Positions 9,601-16,139 of a stretch of DNA of 64,000 nt are shown here, piece after piece. The stretch covers positions 186,001 through 250,000 of the forward strand of contig JAFRNE010000007.1 of assembly GCA_017430325.1 (NCBI GenBank), written 5' to 3'. Made by a program: the position numbers and the translations under genes. Source of the DNA: Eubacterium sp. GTDB lineage: Bacteria > Bacillota > Clostridia > Lachnospirales > Lachnospiraceae. The notes beneath the pieces were generated by a model that saw only the letters and a list, made by a program, of their open reading frames with translations, did no database searches and was not told the DNA's origin. Each line of letters opens with the position of its first letter. The first letter of the stretch is position 1.

Positions 9601-10187
9601 TTCAAAATGTCATTAACACGGCTGAGGTTCTGGTGTTCTGAAAGAAGCGCCTTTTCTGTAGCCGCTTTATTTTTCTTATATTTAACTATACCGGCAGCCT
9701 CATCGAAAAGCTCTCTCTTCTCATCAGGCTTACCACTGAGGATCTGCTCGATCTTACCCTGTCCGATGATGGAATAGCCTTCCTTACCGATACCAGTATC
9801 GAAGAACATCTTGTTAACGTCCTTAAGTCTTGTAACGGTACCGTTGATGAGGTATTCACTTTCACCTGAACGATAAACACGTCTTGCAACCGTAACCTCG
9901 TTATAATCAACCGGAAGCTTATGGTCGCTGTTATCAAGTGTGATGGCTACATATGCAGAGCCCTGAGGCTTTCTAAGTTCAGTACCTGCAAATATAACGT
10001 CCTCCATCTTGGTTCCACGAAGCTTGCTTGCGCTCTGCTCACCGAGAACCCATCTTACTGCGTCTGCAACATTACTTTTACCTGAACCGTTTGGTCCGAC
10101 TATGGCTGTTATGCCGTCATTGAATTTGAAATCGATCTTGTTGGCAAATGATTTAAAACCATTAACCTCAATACTCTTAAGATACAT
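6627..10187 (-). CDS. smc: chromosome segregation ATPase SMC
   Basis: A full-length 1186-residue SMC protein. The N-terminal head has Walker A GPNGSGKSNVADAVRWVLGE near residue 32. Two long coiled coils flank a hinge at roughly 500-680 (GYGNSIKRVM, GVVADIIKAD, GGSIQNIV, MTGGTFKNQSNLLGR). The C-terminal head carries the ABC signature LSGGEKSLTAIALLFA and Walker B FCLLDEIEAALDD. It forms the condensin-like complex with ScpA/ScpB (not in this window) to organise the origin region. It lies between rnc and ftsY, as in most Firmicutes. No frameshift or missing motif was seen. Confidence 0.98.
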   Translation of the reverse strand: MYLKSIEVNGFKSFANKIDFKFNDGITAIVGPNGSGKSNVADAVRWVLGEQSASKLRGTKMEDVIFAGTELRKPQGSAYVAITLDNSDHKLPVDYNEVTVARRVYRSGESEYLINGTVTRLKDVNKMFFDTGIGKEGYSIIGQGKIEQILSGKPDEKRELFDEAAGIVKYKKNKAATEKALLSEHQNLSRVNDILNELSGRVGPLARQSEKAKKYLSLRESLKGLEVSSFLIEINEINQQLKKHEEELKIMTDDSKRLTDEFELTRTQYDELEQILEEKSQEIDDIKSFINEKKIESEKSDGEIRVLNEQISSENKNKELILGEINKAEAEIERLKEELAGFRDQKKNINATVKAADKEAEDKKKECDELEAKIIAKEEEIENAKSEIIDFINEGGTLKAKVGRYDTMLENISLRKTELQQKYLSLKSDESRFTEEKKNFAASLASASELLRENQDKHKQAENGIRNNTEESSTVKSDIQKYNQLVISLRSRHDALLNLTERYEGYGNSIKRVMEQKDKNPGIIGVVADIIKADAEHEIAIETALGGSIQNIVTDTEETAKRMIRFLKENKAGRATFLPASSIVARGSVDPEALKEKGVIGIASKLVTVDKKYQNIIDNLLGRSIVVDTIDNATRISSKYKQSLRLVTLEGELINPGGSMTGGTFKNQSNLLGRKRELDQLIEDIKKASTSLQKAKQKETELLMKRESLKEERDRLNQVIQRQGIEENTLRISLENATRSLEETIRLFDAVKKENLELDEQIKDINKNKDELFDEGKQKESAIEQRKSNISGFEKELEEIKTEKKLRDEEYASLTLKAGNIRQQYSFIDQNIERVGTDIERTTEDAESYRRRLEEAGSNAENFSKRIKELSDTKKNNEKLIVKKNVELQKLLEEKDNINKKHKEFLNRREELSQEINRLDKAIFTLNGTIEKITEKKDAQINYMWEEYELTYQSAQALPKTGEEKSRTQLKKDIAAIKTEIRSLGDVNVNAIEEYKEVAERYEFLSAQRDDIVKAEENLRNIITELEKAMKETFTEKFKDIMEMFNKVFRELFGGGKATLALVDEDDILESGIIINAQPPGKKLQNMMQLSGGEKSLTAIALLFAIQSLKPSPFCLLDEIEAALDDSNVKRFAKYLDRLSKDTQFIVITHRRGTMESADILYGITMQEKGVSTLVSVNLIEDKLDN

Positions 10188-10227
10188 AATTAATCCTGCT
10201 CTGAACTATATTTTTAAGGTGGAAATA

Positions 10228-10941
10228 CTATATTTCCTTACCTGTAAACCCAAGCTTTATAAGGGTTTTATGTGCAGCTATCTGTTCTGCACCTTTTTTT
10301 GTATTAGCTGTTCCTGATTCATATTCCTTTTCATCACCGGGTTCTCCCATGCATGCCTGAATCGTATAGGTATGGGCATGATCCGGTCCTGTCACCGATA
10401 CTTCCTTGTAAATAAGGTTATATCCGTATTTCTGGACATATTCCTGAAGTATCGATTTGGAATCATGAAACAGAGCTTTATTTTCAATGTCCGTCATAAG
10501 ATGTCTTTTAACATATTCCGCAGCCGGTTTAAGTCCGCCATCCAGATAGATTGCTCCGAGAACCGATTCGAAGAGGTCGCAGAGTATAGAGCTTCGCTCT
10601 CTTCCTCCTGTAACGTTCTCACCACGGCTGAGATACAGATATCTGCCATAATCAAGAGACTGGCTTATCTGCGATAAAGTATATTCACAAACAAGGCTGG
10701 CACGCAGCCTTGTTAGCTCACCCTCTGTTTTATCCGGGTATTTATCATAAAGGATCTTGCTGGATACGAATTCAAGGATCGAATCTCCCAAAAACTCCAG
10801 TCTTTCATATGATAAAACCTCTTTTTTATATTCATTTGTAAAGGATTTGTGGGTAAAAGCCGTATCAAGATAGCTTCTATCCTTAAAATGATATCCTATT
10901 TTTTCTTCAAGCTCGGAATAATCCTGCTCACCGTAAGTCAT
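10228..10941 (-). CDS. rnc: ribonuclease III
   Basis: Double-strand-specific endoribonuclease for rRNA and mRNA processing, 237 residues. The catalytic domain (about 1-155) has the signature ERLEFLGDSILEFV and the second acidic motif CDLFESVLGAIYLDGG. A C-terminal dsRNA-binding domain (about 160-235) ends in GTANTKKGAEQIAAHKTLIKLG. AAAGGG lies eight bases before the ATG. It is placed between plsX (23 bases upstream) and smc (40 bases downstream); acpP, often found between plsX and rnc, is missing here. Confidence 0.97.
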   Translation of the reverse strand: MTYGEQDYSELEEKIGYHFKDRSYLDTAFTHKSFTNEYKKEVLSYERLEFLGDSILEFVSSKILYDKYPDKTEGELTRLRASLVCEYTLSQISQSLDYGRYLYLSRGENVTGGRERSSILCDLFESVLGAIYLDGGLKPAAEYVKRHLMTDIENKALFHDSKSILQEYVQKYGYNLIYKEVSVTGPDHAHTYTIQACMGEPGDEKEYESGTANTKKGAEQIAAHKTLIKLGFTGKEI

Positions 10942-10964
10942 TATATTTTCCCTTTACTTTGATA

Positions 10965-11987
10965 TTACTCAGCGCTTTCTTTAGAAAGTCCTTCGATTAT
11001 CTTGCCGCTTACATCACGGATAACGAAATCATTACACTGTCTGATAGCGCTGATAACCTCGCCCTCTTTGGCATTGCCGTGGATCTTCACAACAAGTCCT
11101 TTAAGTCCGAGAAGCGGTGCACCACCCTTATTACTTGCGCTGAACTTTGAAAGAGTCTTTTTCATAGGCTTCTTAACAAGAAGTGCGCCCATCTTGCTCT
11201 TAAAGCTGCTGAGCATAGAGTCCTTTATCTCTGAAAGAAGTGTCTTGCCAAGTCCTTCATAAAGCTTGATGATAACATTTCCCACAAAGGCCTCTGTAAG
11301 AATTACATCAACCTTACCGGTAGGAATCTCTCTTGACTCAATACTTCCTACGAAATTTATATCCTTGCAGGCTTTAAGAAGCGGAAATGTCTCCTTAACA
11401 AGCGCATTACCCTTTTCTTCTTCAGTACCAATATTTACTATCGCAACTGTCGGATTCTTTCTGCCCTCGATATTTTCCATATAGATGGAACCCATTCTGG
11501 CAAATTGTACAAGTACCTCCGGCCTCGCATCAACATTTGCGCCACAGTCAAGAAGCAGCGATGGCTTTCCTGAGGTCGGTATAAGCGGTGCAAGTGGTGT
11601 TCTTCTGACACCCTTGGCACGTCCGACTATAAACTGTCCACCGGCAAGAACCGCTCCGGAAGATCCTGCTGAAATAAATGCATCACAGGTTCCGTCTTTC
11701 ACGAGATTAAGTGCAACAACAAGTGAAGAATCCTTCTTTGTTCTTACTGCTTCAACCGGTGCATCATGACAAGTGATCTCTTCTGTTGCATCAACAACCT
11801 TGATCCTGTCCTTATCATATTTATATTCACCAAGGAGTGTTTCAAGCTCCTTTTTATGTCCGGTAAGATATACCGTTACATTATCATTTTCTTCTATTCC
11901 CTTAACTGCACCTCTGACAACTACCTCAGCCCCATTATCTCCACCGATAGTATCAATGGCTATATTTACCTTCTTTTTGTCGTTCAA
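10965..11987 (-). CDS. plsX: phosphate acyltransferase PlsX (TTG start)
   Basis: Converts acyl-ACP and phosphate to acyl phosphate, the first step of the PlsX/PlsY route to lysophosphatidic acid. Family motifs: IAIDTIGGDNGAEVVVRGA, AGSSGAVLAGGQF, LLDCGANVDARPE, NIGTEEEKGN and LTEAFVGNVIIKLYEG. The start is set at the TTG at 11987 because a perfect GGAGGT sits seven bases upstream and homologues begin at about this point; the protein is then 340 residues. It has its own promoter (12032-12060) just past the rpmF terminator, and leads the plsX-rnc-smc-ftsY unit. Confidence 0.95.
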   Translation of the reverse strand: MNDKKKVNIAIDTIGGDNGAEVVVRGAVKGIEENDNVTVYLTGHKKELETLLGEYKYDKDRIKVVDATEEITCHDAPVEAVRTKKDSSLVVALNLVKDGTCDAFISAGSSGAVLAGGQFIVGRAKGVRRTPLAPLIPTSGKPSLLLDCGANVDARPEVLVQFARMGSIYMENIEGRKNPTVAIVNIGTEEEKGNALVKETFPLLKACKDINFVGSIESREIPTGKVDVILTEAFVGNVIIKLYEGLGKTLLSEIKDSMLSSFKSKMGALLVKKPMKKTLSKFSASNKGGAPLLGLKGLVVKIHGNAKEGEVISAIRQCNDFVIRDVSGKIIEGLSKESAE

Positions 11988-12031
11988 ATCGGCACCTCCA
12001 AAATACAAATCCGCATAAAAACGCTTTTACT

Positions 12032-12060
12032 ATTTTAGCCCATAACCCTGGTTTATGCAA
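12032..12060 (-). promoter_or_regulatory. sigma-A promoter of plsX
   Basis: On the minus strand TTGCAT (12055-12060) and TAAAAT (12032-12037) are separated by exactly 17 bases. It lies between the rpmF terminator and the plsX TTG start, giving a leader of about 40 bases. Confidence 0.7.
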
Positions 12061-12061
12061 G

Positions 12062-12093
12062 AAAAAAAGACCGGAAAAACCGATCTCTTTTTC
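12062..12093 (-). terminator. intrinsic terminator after rpmF
   Basis: Minus-strand hairpin with arms 12080-12085 and 12069-12074 (six pairs, one G-U), extended by A-U pairs, a five-base loop and a run of seven U. It separates rpmF from plsX. Confidence 0.8.
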
Positions 12094-12110
12094 AAGTCTA
12101 TTAACCAAGC

Positions 12111-12290
12111 TTAGTCAACTGAAACGATCTCCTTCTTGTTGTAAGATCCACAGTTCTGGCATACTCTATGAGGAACCATGAGTGAGCCACACTTGCTGCA
12201 CTTAACAAGATTTGGAGCTGTCATCTTCCAGTTTGCTCTTCTTTTATCTCTTCTAGCCTTAGAAGTCTTGTTCTTTGGACAAATTGACAT
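12111..12290 (-). CDS. rpmF: 50S ribosomal protein L32
   Basis: A 59-residue protein starting MSICPKNKTSKARRDKRRA, the standard L32 N-terminus. CSKCG and CQNCG then form a C4 zinc ribbon, so this is the zinc-binding (C+) paralogue. GGAGGTG lies about nine bases before the ATG. It has a perfect-consensus promoter and its own terminator, so it is a single-gene unit. In related genomes a DUF177 (YceD) gene usually precedes rpmF; the 130 bases upstream have no room for it. Confidence 0.96.
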   Translation of the reverse strand: MSICPKNKTSKARRDKRRANWKMTAPNLVKCSKCGSLMVPHRVCQNCGSYNKKEIVSVD

Positions 12291-12327
12291 TTTGGAAACA
12301 CCTCCCTTACGAAATCACACTTGCTAC

Positions 12328-12356
12328 ATTATACAAATCACATGTGAGATTGTCAA
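12328..12356 (-). promoter_or_regulatory. perfect-consensus sigma-A promoter of rpmF with spacer palindrome
   Basis: TTGACA (12351-12356), 17-base spacer and TATAAT (12328-12333) on the minus strand, a full match to the sigma-A consensus. The spacer carries the perfect 10-base palindrome TCACATGTGA, which could be an operator or chance. It does not match the FapR box. Confidence 0.88.
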
Positions 12357-12379
12357 TAGGTATTTTTTTAATTTCTTCA

Positions 12380-12420
12380 AAAATTTAATATGGGTATTTT
12401 TCGCTTTATTTTACCATATA
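12380..12420 (-). terminator. possible weak terminator after ackA
   Basis: Directly after the ackA stop the arms 12412-12419 and 12388-12396 pair over about eight bases with one bulge. A long AT-rich loop lies between them, and a short U-rich run follows. Stability is low, so this is tentative. Confidence 0.35.
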
Positions 12421-13611
12421 TTACTTTACAAGAGCTACAGTTTCTCTTGCGATTGCAAGCTCTTCGTTAGTAGGGATGGCGTATACCTTAACCCTTGAAT
12501 CCTCACCACTGATCAGTGCTTCATCATGAGAATTATCATTAACCTCTTTATTAAGAGTTATGCCGAGATATCCAAAATATGAAAGTATCTCTTCTCTTAC
12601 AAGGGCATCATGTTCGCCGATACCTGCAGTAAATACGATTGAATCAACACCGTTCATAGCTGCAATATATCCGCCGATAAGCTTTGCCGCCTGATAACAG
12701 AATACCTTGAAGGCTATAGTTGCCTTGGCATCACCATTCTCATATCCTGCATCAATATCTCTCATATCGCTTGATATTCCTGAGATACCATAGATACCTG
12801 ACTTCTTATTAAGTATATTCATGATATCGTCAATACCACTCTCTTCCTTATGAGCGATGTATTCGATGATAGCAGGATCGATACTTCCTGATCTTGTACC
12901 CATGATGAGTCCTTCAAGCGGAGTCATGCCCATAGAGGTATCAACCGACTTTCCGCCATTAACAGCTGTAATACTTGCTCCACCACCGAGATGACAAACG
13001 ATTATCTTAGTATCCTCAGCCGGCTTACCAAGAAGCTCGATTGCTCTCTTACTTACAAAGCTGTGGCTTGTACCGTGGAAACCGTATCTTCTGACCTTGT
13101 ATTTCTCATAATAAGAATATGGAAGGCCGTAGATATAAGCCTTCTCAGGCATGGTCTGATGGAATGCAGTATCAAATACAGCTACATTCGGAACACCCGG
13201 CATAAGCTTTCTGCAGGCGTTGATGCCAAGGATATTTGCCGGATTGTGAAGAGGTGCAAGATCACTGCAGGCTCTGATCTCCTCAAGTATCTCATCATTG
13301 ATGACTACTGATGATGAAAAGCTCTCGCCGCCATGAACAACTCTGTGTCCAACAGCATCTATCTCTGAAAGATCCTTTACAAGACCGAATTCAGGATCTG
13401 TCAGTTTCTCGATAACAAGCTTTAATGCAACGCTGTGATCCGGCATCTCTACTGTCTCACTTGCTTTACTGCCATCCTTCTTATTGTAATTGATAACGCC
13501 GGTTCCGCCGATTCTCTCGCAGAGACCCTTTGCGATAACTGACTCATCCTCTGAATTGATGAGCTGGTACTTAAGTGTAGTTGATCCTGCATTGATAACT
13601 AGAATTTTCAT
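12421..13611 (-). CDS. ackA: acetate kinase
   Basis: Interconverts acetyl phosphate plus ADP and acetate plus ATP, the ATP-yielding end of fermentation. The 396 residues show both family signatures, LVINAGSTTLKYQLI at the N-terminus and FHGTSHSFVSKRA in the middle. Also present are HRVVHGGESF, FDTAFHQTMPEKAY, GGGASITAV and GTRSGSIDPAII. AAGGAG lies about nine bases before the ATG. pta, the usual partner, is not adjacent; a GGDEF gene lies upstream instead. The leader contains a hairpin at 13633-13655. Confidence 0.97.
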   Translation of the reverse strand: MKILVINAGSTTLKYQLINSEDESVIAKGLCERIGGTGVINYNKKDGSKASETVEMPDHSVALKLVIEKLTDPEFGLVKDLSEIDAVGHRVVHGGESFSSSVVINDEILEEIRACSDLAPLHNPANILGINACRKLMPGVPNVAVFDTAFHQTMPEKAYIYGLPYSYYEKYKVRRYGFHGTSHSFVSKRAIELLGKPAEDTKIIVCHLGGGASITAVNGGKSVDTSMGMTPLEGLIMGTRSGSIDPAIIEYIAHKEESGIDDIMNILNKKSGIYGISGISSDMRDIDAGYENGDAKATIAFKVFCYQAAKLIGGYIAAMNGVDSIVFTAGIGEHDALVREEILSYFGYLGITLNKEVNDNSHDEALISGEDSRVKVYAIPTNEELAIARETVALVK

Positions 13612-13632
13612 ATTTTTTCTCCTTTATAAGAC

Positions 13633-13655
13633 ATCGGGCAGTATCCCTGCCCGAT
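13633..13655 (+). terminator. hairpin in the ackA leader with plus-strand T-tract
   Basis: A perfect nine-base stem (ATCGGGCAG, 13633-13641, with 13647-13655) and five-base loop are followed on the plus strand by TTTTTTG and more T. Read on the minus strand, the direction of all nearby genes, it has no U-tract. It therefore looks like a terminator for antisense RNA, or a leader structure 22 bases before the ackA start. Confidence 0.6.
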
Positions 13656-13698
13656 TTTTTTGTTTGTTTTTATACTTCCTAAATATAATGCAGTTTGA

Positions 13699-15447
13699 TC
13701 ATTGACGCTTCTCGAGAGTTTCCTCCTCACGTCCGTCAATGATTACGACGCCTCTGCCATGTTCCTTACCATAATACATAGCTTCATCGGATTTACTGAG
13801 AAGTTCATGTACAGTCTTGGTAGTTTCCGGATAAGATGCGATACCTATACTTGAATTGACATGTATCCTGTACTGTTCGAATTCAACTTCTGAATTTCTA
13901 ATGGTATCATGCATCTCGCATACTGTTGTATATGCATCCTCAACCGATTTGTCCGGAAGGATGAGAAGGAATTCCTCACCACCGTATCGGCAGGCAACGC
14001 CTTTGTATTTCTTGGCAAATGAATTTACTACATTTGCAACCATCTTTATGACTGCATCACCTGCAAGGTGACCGTAGGTATCATTAACGCTTTTGAACTT
14101 ATCAATATCTATCATCGCAACTGAGAGGTTCTCGTCCTCATCAACAGCCTTCTTGGAGATGTCATAGAATATCTCATTAAAGTACGCTCTGTTGTAGATG
14201 CCTGTAAGGCCGTCTCTTCTTGCCATATCCTGCATCTGCAGATACAGAAGTGTATTCTTAAGAGAAACGGAAAGGTTTACTACTGCAGACTCGAAGAATG
14301 AATAACCACCCTCGAAGAAGCTCTGACTTCTATCACCCACAAGGAGTATACCATAAAGCTTATTATCCATTATTGCAGGAAATACAACCAGGTTCGCCAT
14401 GGAAAGGTCATAGTCTTCCGCATCATTTTTATTCGAACCGTCAATAGTTATCTCATAGATATCAAGACTTCTTCTCCTTGAAACCGTATCAAATATCTCT
14501 TTGAAGTGAAGTCCTAGAAGCTTCTCAGCAGCTTTATTTGATGCAGGCGCATCGTTGCTGCCTTCTCTTGCAGTCCTGATAGCCATATATGGTTCGTTGT
14601 CGATAAACATATTTTCAGCAATATAGAAACCGCAGATATCAGGCTTACGGTCTCTCATGATATTATCAAGGACAATATTCATACACTCAGGCACATCATT
14701 TGTCATCGATACATCCTTCATGATCTCGACAAGGGTTCTGATGTCGGCATTAAGAGCCTTAAGGTCATTATTGGCCTTAGCCAGATCTATCTTCTGATAA
14801 TTGATAAGATTATTAACCTGATTAAGCTTATCCTGGTAAGTCCTGAGATTTGCATTATCCTTAACAAGGCTCTCATTATTTGAATTAAGACTGCCGATAG
14901 TCCTGTCATAATGAGCTATCGTACCATTATAAAAATCAGAATATAAAAATACGATTGCGATTATAGCACTTGATGCAAGAATCGAAATGATAACATTATA
15001 GGTATCCATATCTCCCGCAATCGTCTTAATGAATCCGAGTCCTACGAGAATACCACCGATTATCTTCTTATAAAGAAGTATCATTCCGTCAAAGTTCAGA
15101 TCAAAAAGAATGAACTCCATATAAATATATGTTGCAGCGATGATGATTCCGATGAATTCAAGGAAATTAACCTTGATAAAGAAACAGCCCGCAGTAAGAG
15201 CACCAAGCTCTGCTATACACTTAATAGACTGGAACTTGCTTCTGAAAAGATTATCCTTGATCTTGGAAAGAATGTTGACTAATAAACAGATGCAGTAAAC
15301 AACTGTAAAATATGCTGCCGCCGCCCCTTTATTTCCGGACAGACCCGCAGTATTTATAAGAATAGTATATATGGTCAGACATACAAATATGATAGCGTTT
15401 AAAAAAGCAAATCTACTTGTCGTCGACTCGACAAAATCTCTTGGCAA
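13699..15447 (-). CDS. membrane GGDEF protein (putative diguanylate cyclase)
   Basis: About 582 residues. The first ~180 hold five or six hydrophobic segments, then a predicted coiled coil (about 190-260), a GAF-like region (about 265-410) and a C-terminal GGDEF domain. That domain has DGLTGIYNRAYF, DIDKFKSVNDTYGH and an active-site RYGGEEFLL. The RxxD inhibitory site five residues before GGEEF is not present (KYKG instead), so product inhibition there is unlikely. It probably makes cyclic di-GMP in response to a membrane or cytoplasmic cue. The start is uncertain: the TTG at 15447 has GGGGG seven bases upstream; an upstream TTG at 15471 has AGGAG too close. Confidence 0.88.
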   Translation of the reverse strand: MPRDFVESTTSRFAFLNAIIFVCLTIYTILINTAGLSGNKGAAAAYFTVVYCICLLVNILSKIKDNLFRSKFQSIKCIAELGALTAGCFFIKVNFLEFIGIIIAATYIYMEFILFDLNFDGMILLYKKIIGGILVGLGFIKTIAGDMDTYNVIISILASSAIIAIVFLYSDFYNGTIAHYDRTIGSLNSNNESLVKDNANLRTYQDKLNQVNNLINYQKIDLAKANNDLKALNADIRTLVEIMKDVSMTNDVPECMNIVLDNIMRDRKPDICGFYIAENMFIDNEPYMAIRTAREGSNDAPASNKAAEKLLGLHFKEIFDTVSRRRSLDIYEITIDGSNKNDAEDYDLSMANLVVFPAIMDNKLYGILLVGDRSQSFFEGGYSFFESAVVNLSVSLKNTLLYLQMQDMARRDGLTGIYNRAYFNEIFYDISKKAVDEDENLSVAMIDIDKFKSVNDTYGHLAGDAVIKMVANVVNSFAKKYKGVACRYGGEEFLLILPDKSVEDAYTTVCEMHDTIRNSEVEFEQYRIHVNSSIGIASYPETTKTVHELLSKSDEAMYYGKEHGRGVVIIDGREEETLEKRQ

Positions 15448-15511
15448 AGCTGTTACCCCCGTAAAACACAATACTCCTAGTATATAAATAATACCATAAA
15501 ATGATGAATAA

Positions 15512-16138
15512 TCAACAATTTGTAAAATATTTTTTGTAAATATCTTCTATAAGTCTCTCTGTAATTGAAAAATCATTCGAGTTATCAATGACCACATCGG
15601 AATTGTCCAGATAAAAGCTGTCATCCTTCTGATTATTCATGATCGCAAGGCATTTTTCTCTTGTGTAACCCCTGCCCGCTATCAGTCTTTTTATCCTTAC
15701 ATCACGTTCAGCAAATACGTAGCACATCATATTGCAGATTTCTTTGTATCCATCTTCGATAAGAAGCGCAGCCTCTATGATAAAAAGCTTTATCTCTTCT
15801 CTTCTGTCATTCTTCAGAAAGCCATCCTCAGCCATATCGATACGGCTCAGTATCTCTTCCTTGACCGCAGGATGAGTCAGACTGTTAAGGAGTTTAAGGC
15901 TTTCAGGATCGTTAAATACGATCCCTGCCAGTTTTGCACGATCAATAGAGCCCTCCTCGTCGAGAATATCGTCGCCAAAGGACTTTACGATCGCTGTATA
16001 AATACTTTTACCTTTATTCATTAATTCTTCGGCCAGGCGATCGGCTTCGATGATGTAAACGCCCTCTTTTTCCGCAAGATACTTAAGAACGCAGCTTTTG
16101 CCGGAACCGATGCCGCCGGTTATTCCTATTATTTTCAT
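15512..16138 (-). CDS. coaE: dephospho-CoA kinase
   Basis: Last step of CoA synthesis, phosphorylating dephospho-CoA. About 208 residues with P-loop GITGGIGSGKS at the N-terminus, EADRLAEELM, LTHPAVKEEI and IIEAALLIEDGY. The ATG at 16138 is chosen because the family starts at MKIIGITGG, leaving one base between it and the polA stop. An ATG at 16153 inside polA is the alternative. It is slightly longer than the ~200-residue norm at its C-terminus. The polA-coaE pairing is common in Firmicutes. Confidence 0.93.
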   Translation of the reverse strand: MKIIGITGGIGSGKSCVLKYLAEKEGVYIIEADRLAEELMNKGKSIYTAIVKSFGDDILDEEGSIDRAKLAGIVFNDPESLKLLNSLTHPAVKEEILSRIDMAEDGFLKNDRREEIKLFIIEAALLIEDGYKEICNMMCYVFAERDVRIKRLIAGRGYTREKCLAIMNNQKDDSFYLDNSDVVIDNSNDFSITERLIEDIYKKYFTNC

Positions 16139-16139
16139 T

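Noticed and set aside
12328..12356. FapR operator at rpmF/plsX
   Set aside because: The palindrome TCACATGTGA in the rpmF spacer does not resemble the FapR box, and plsX has a separate promoter without it.
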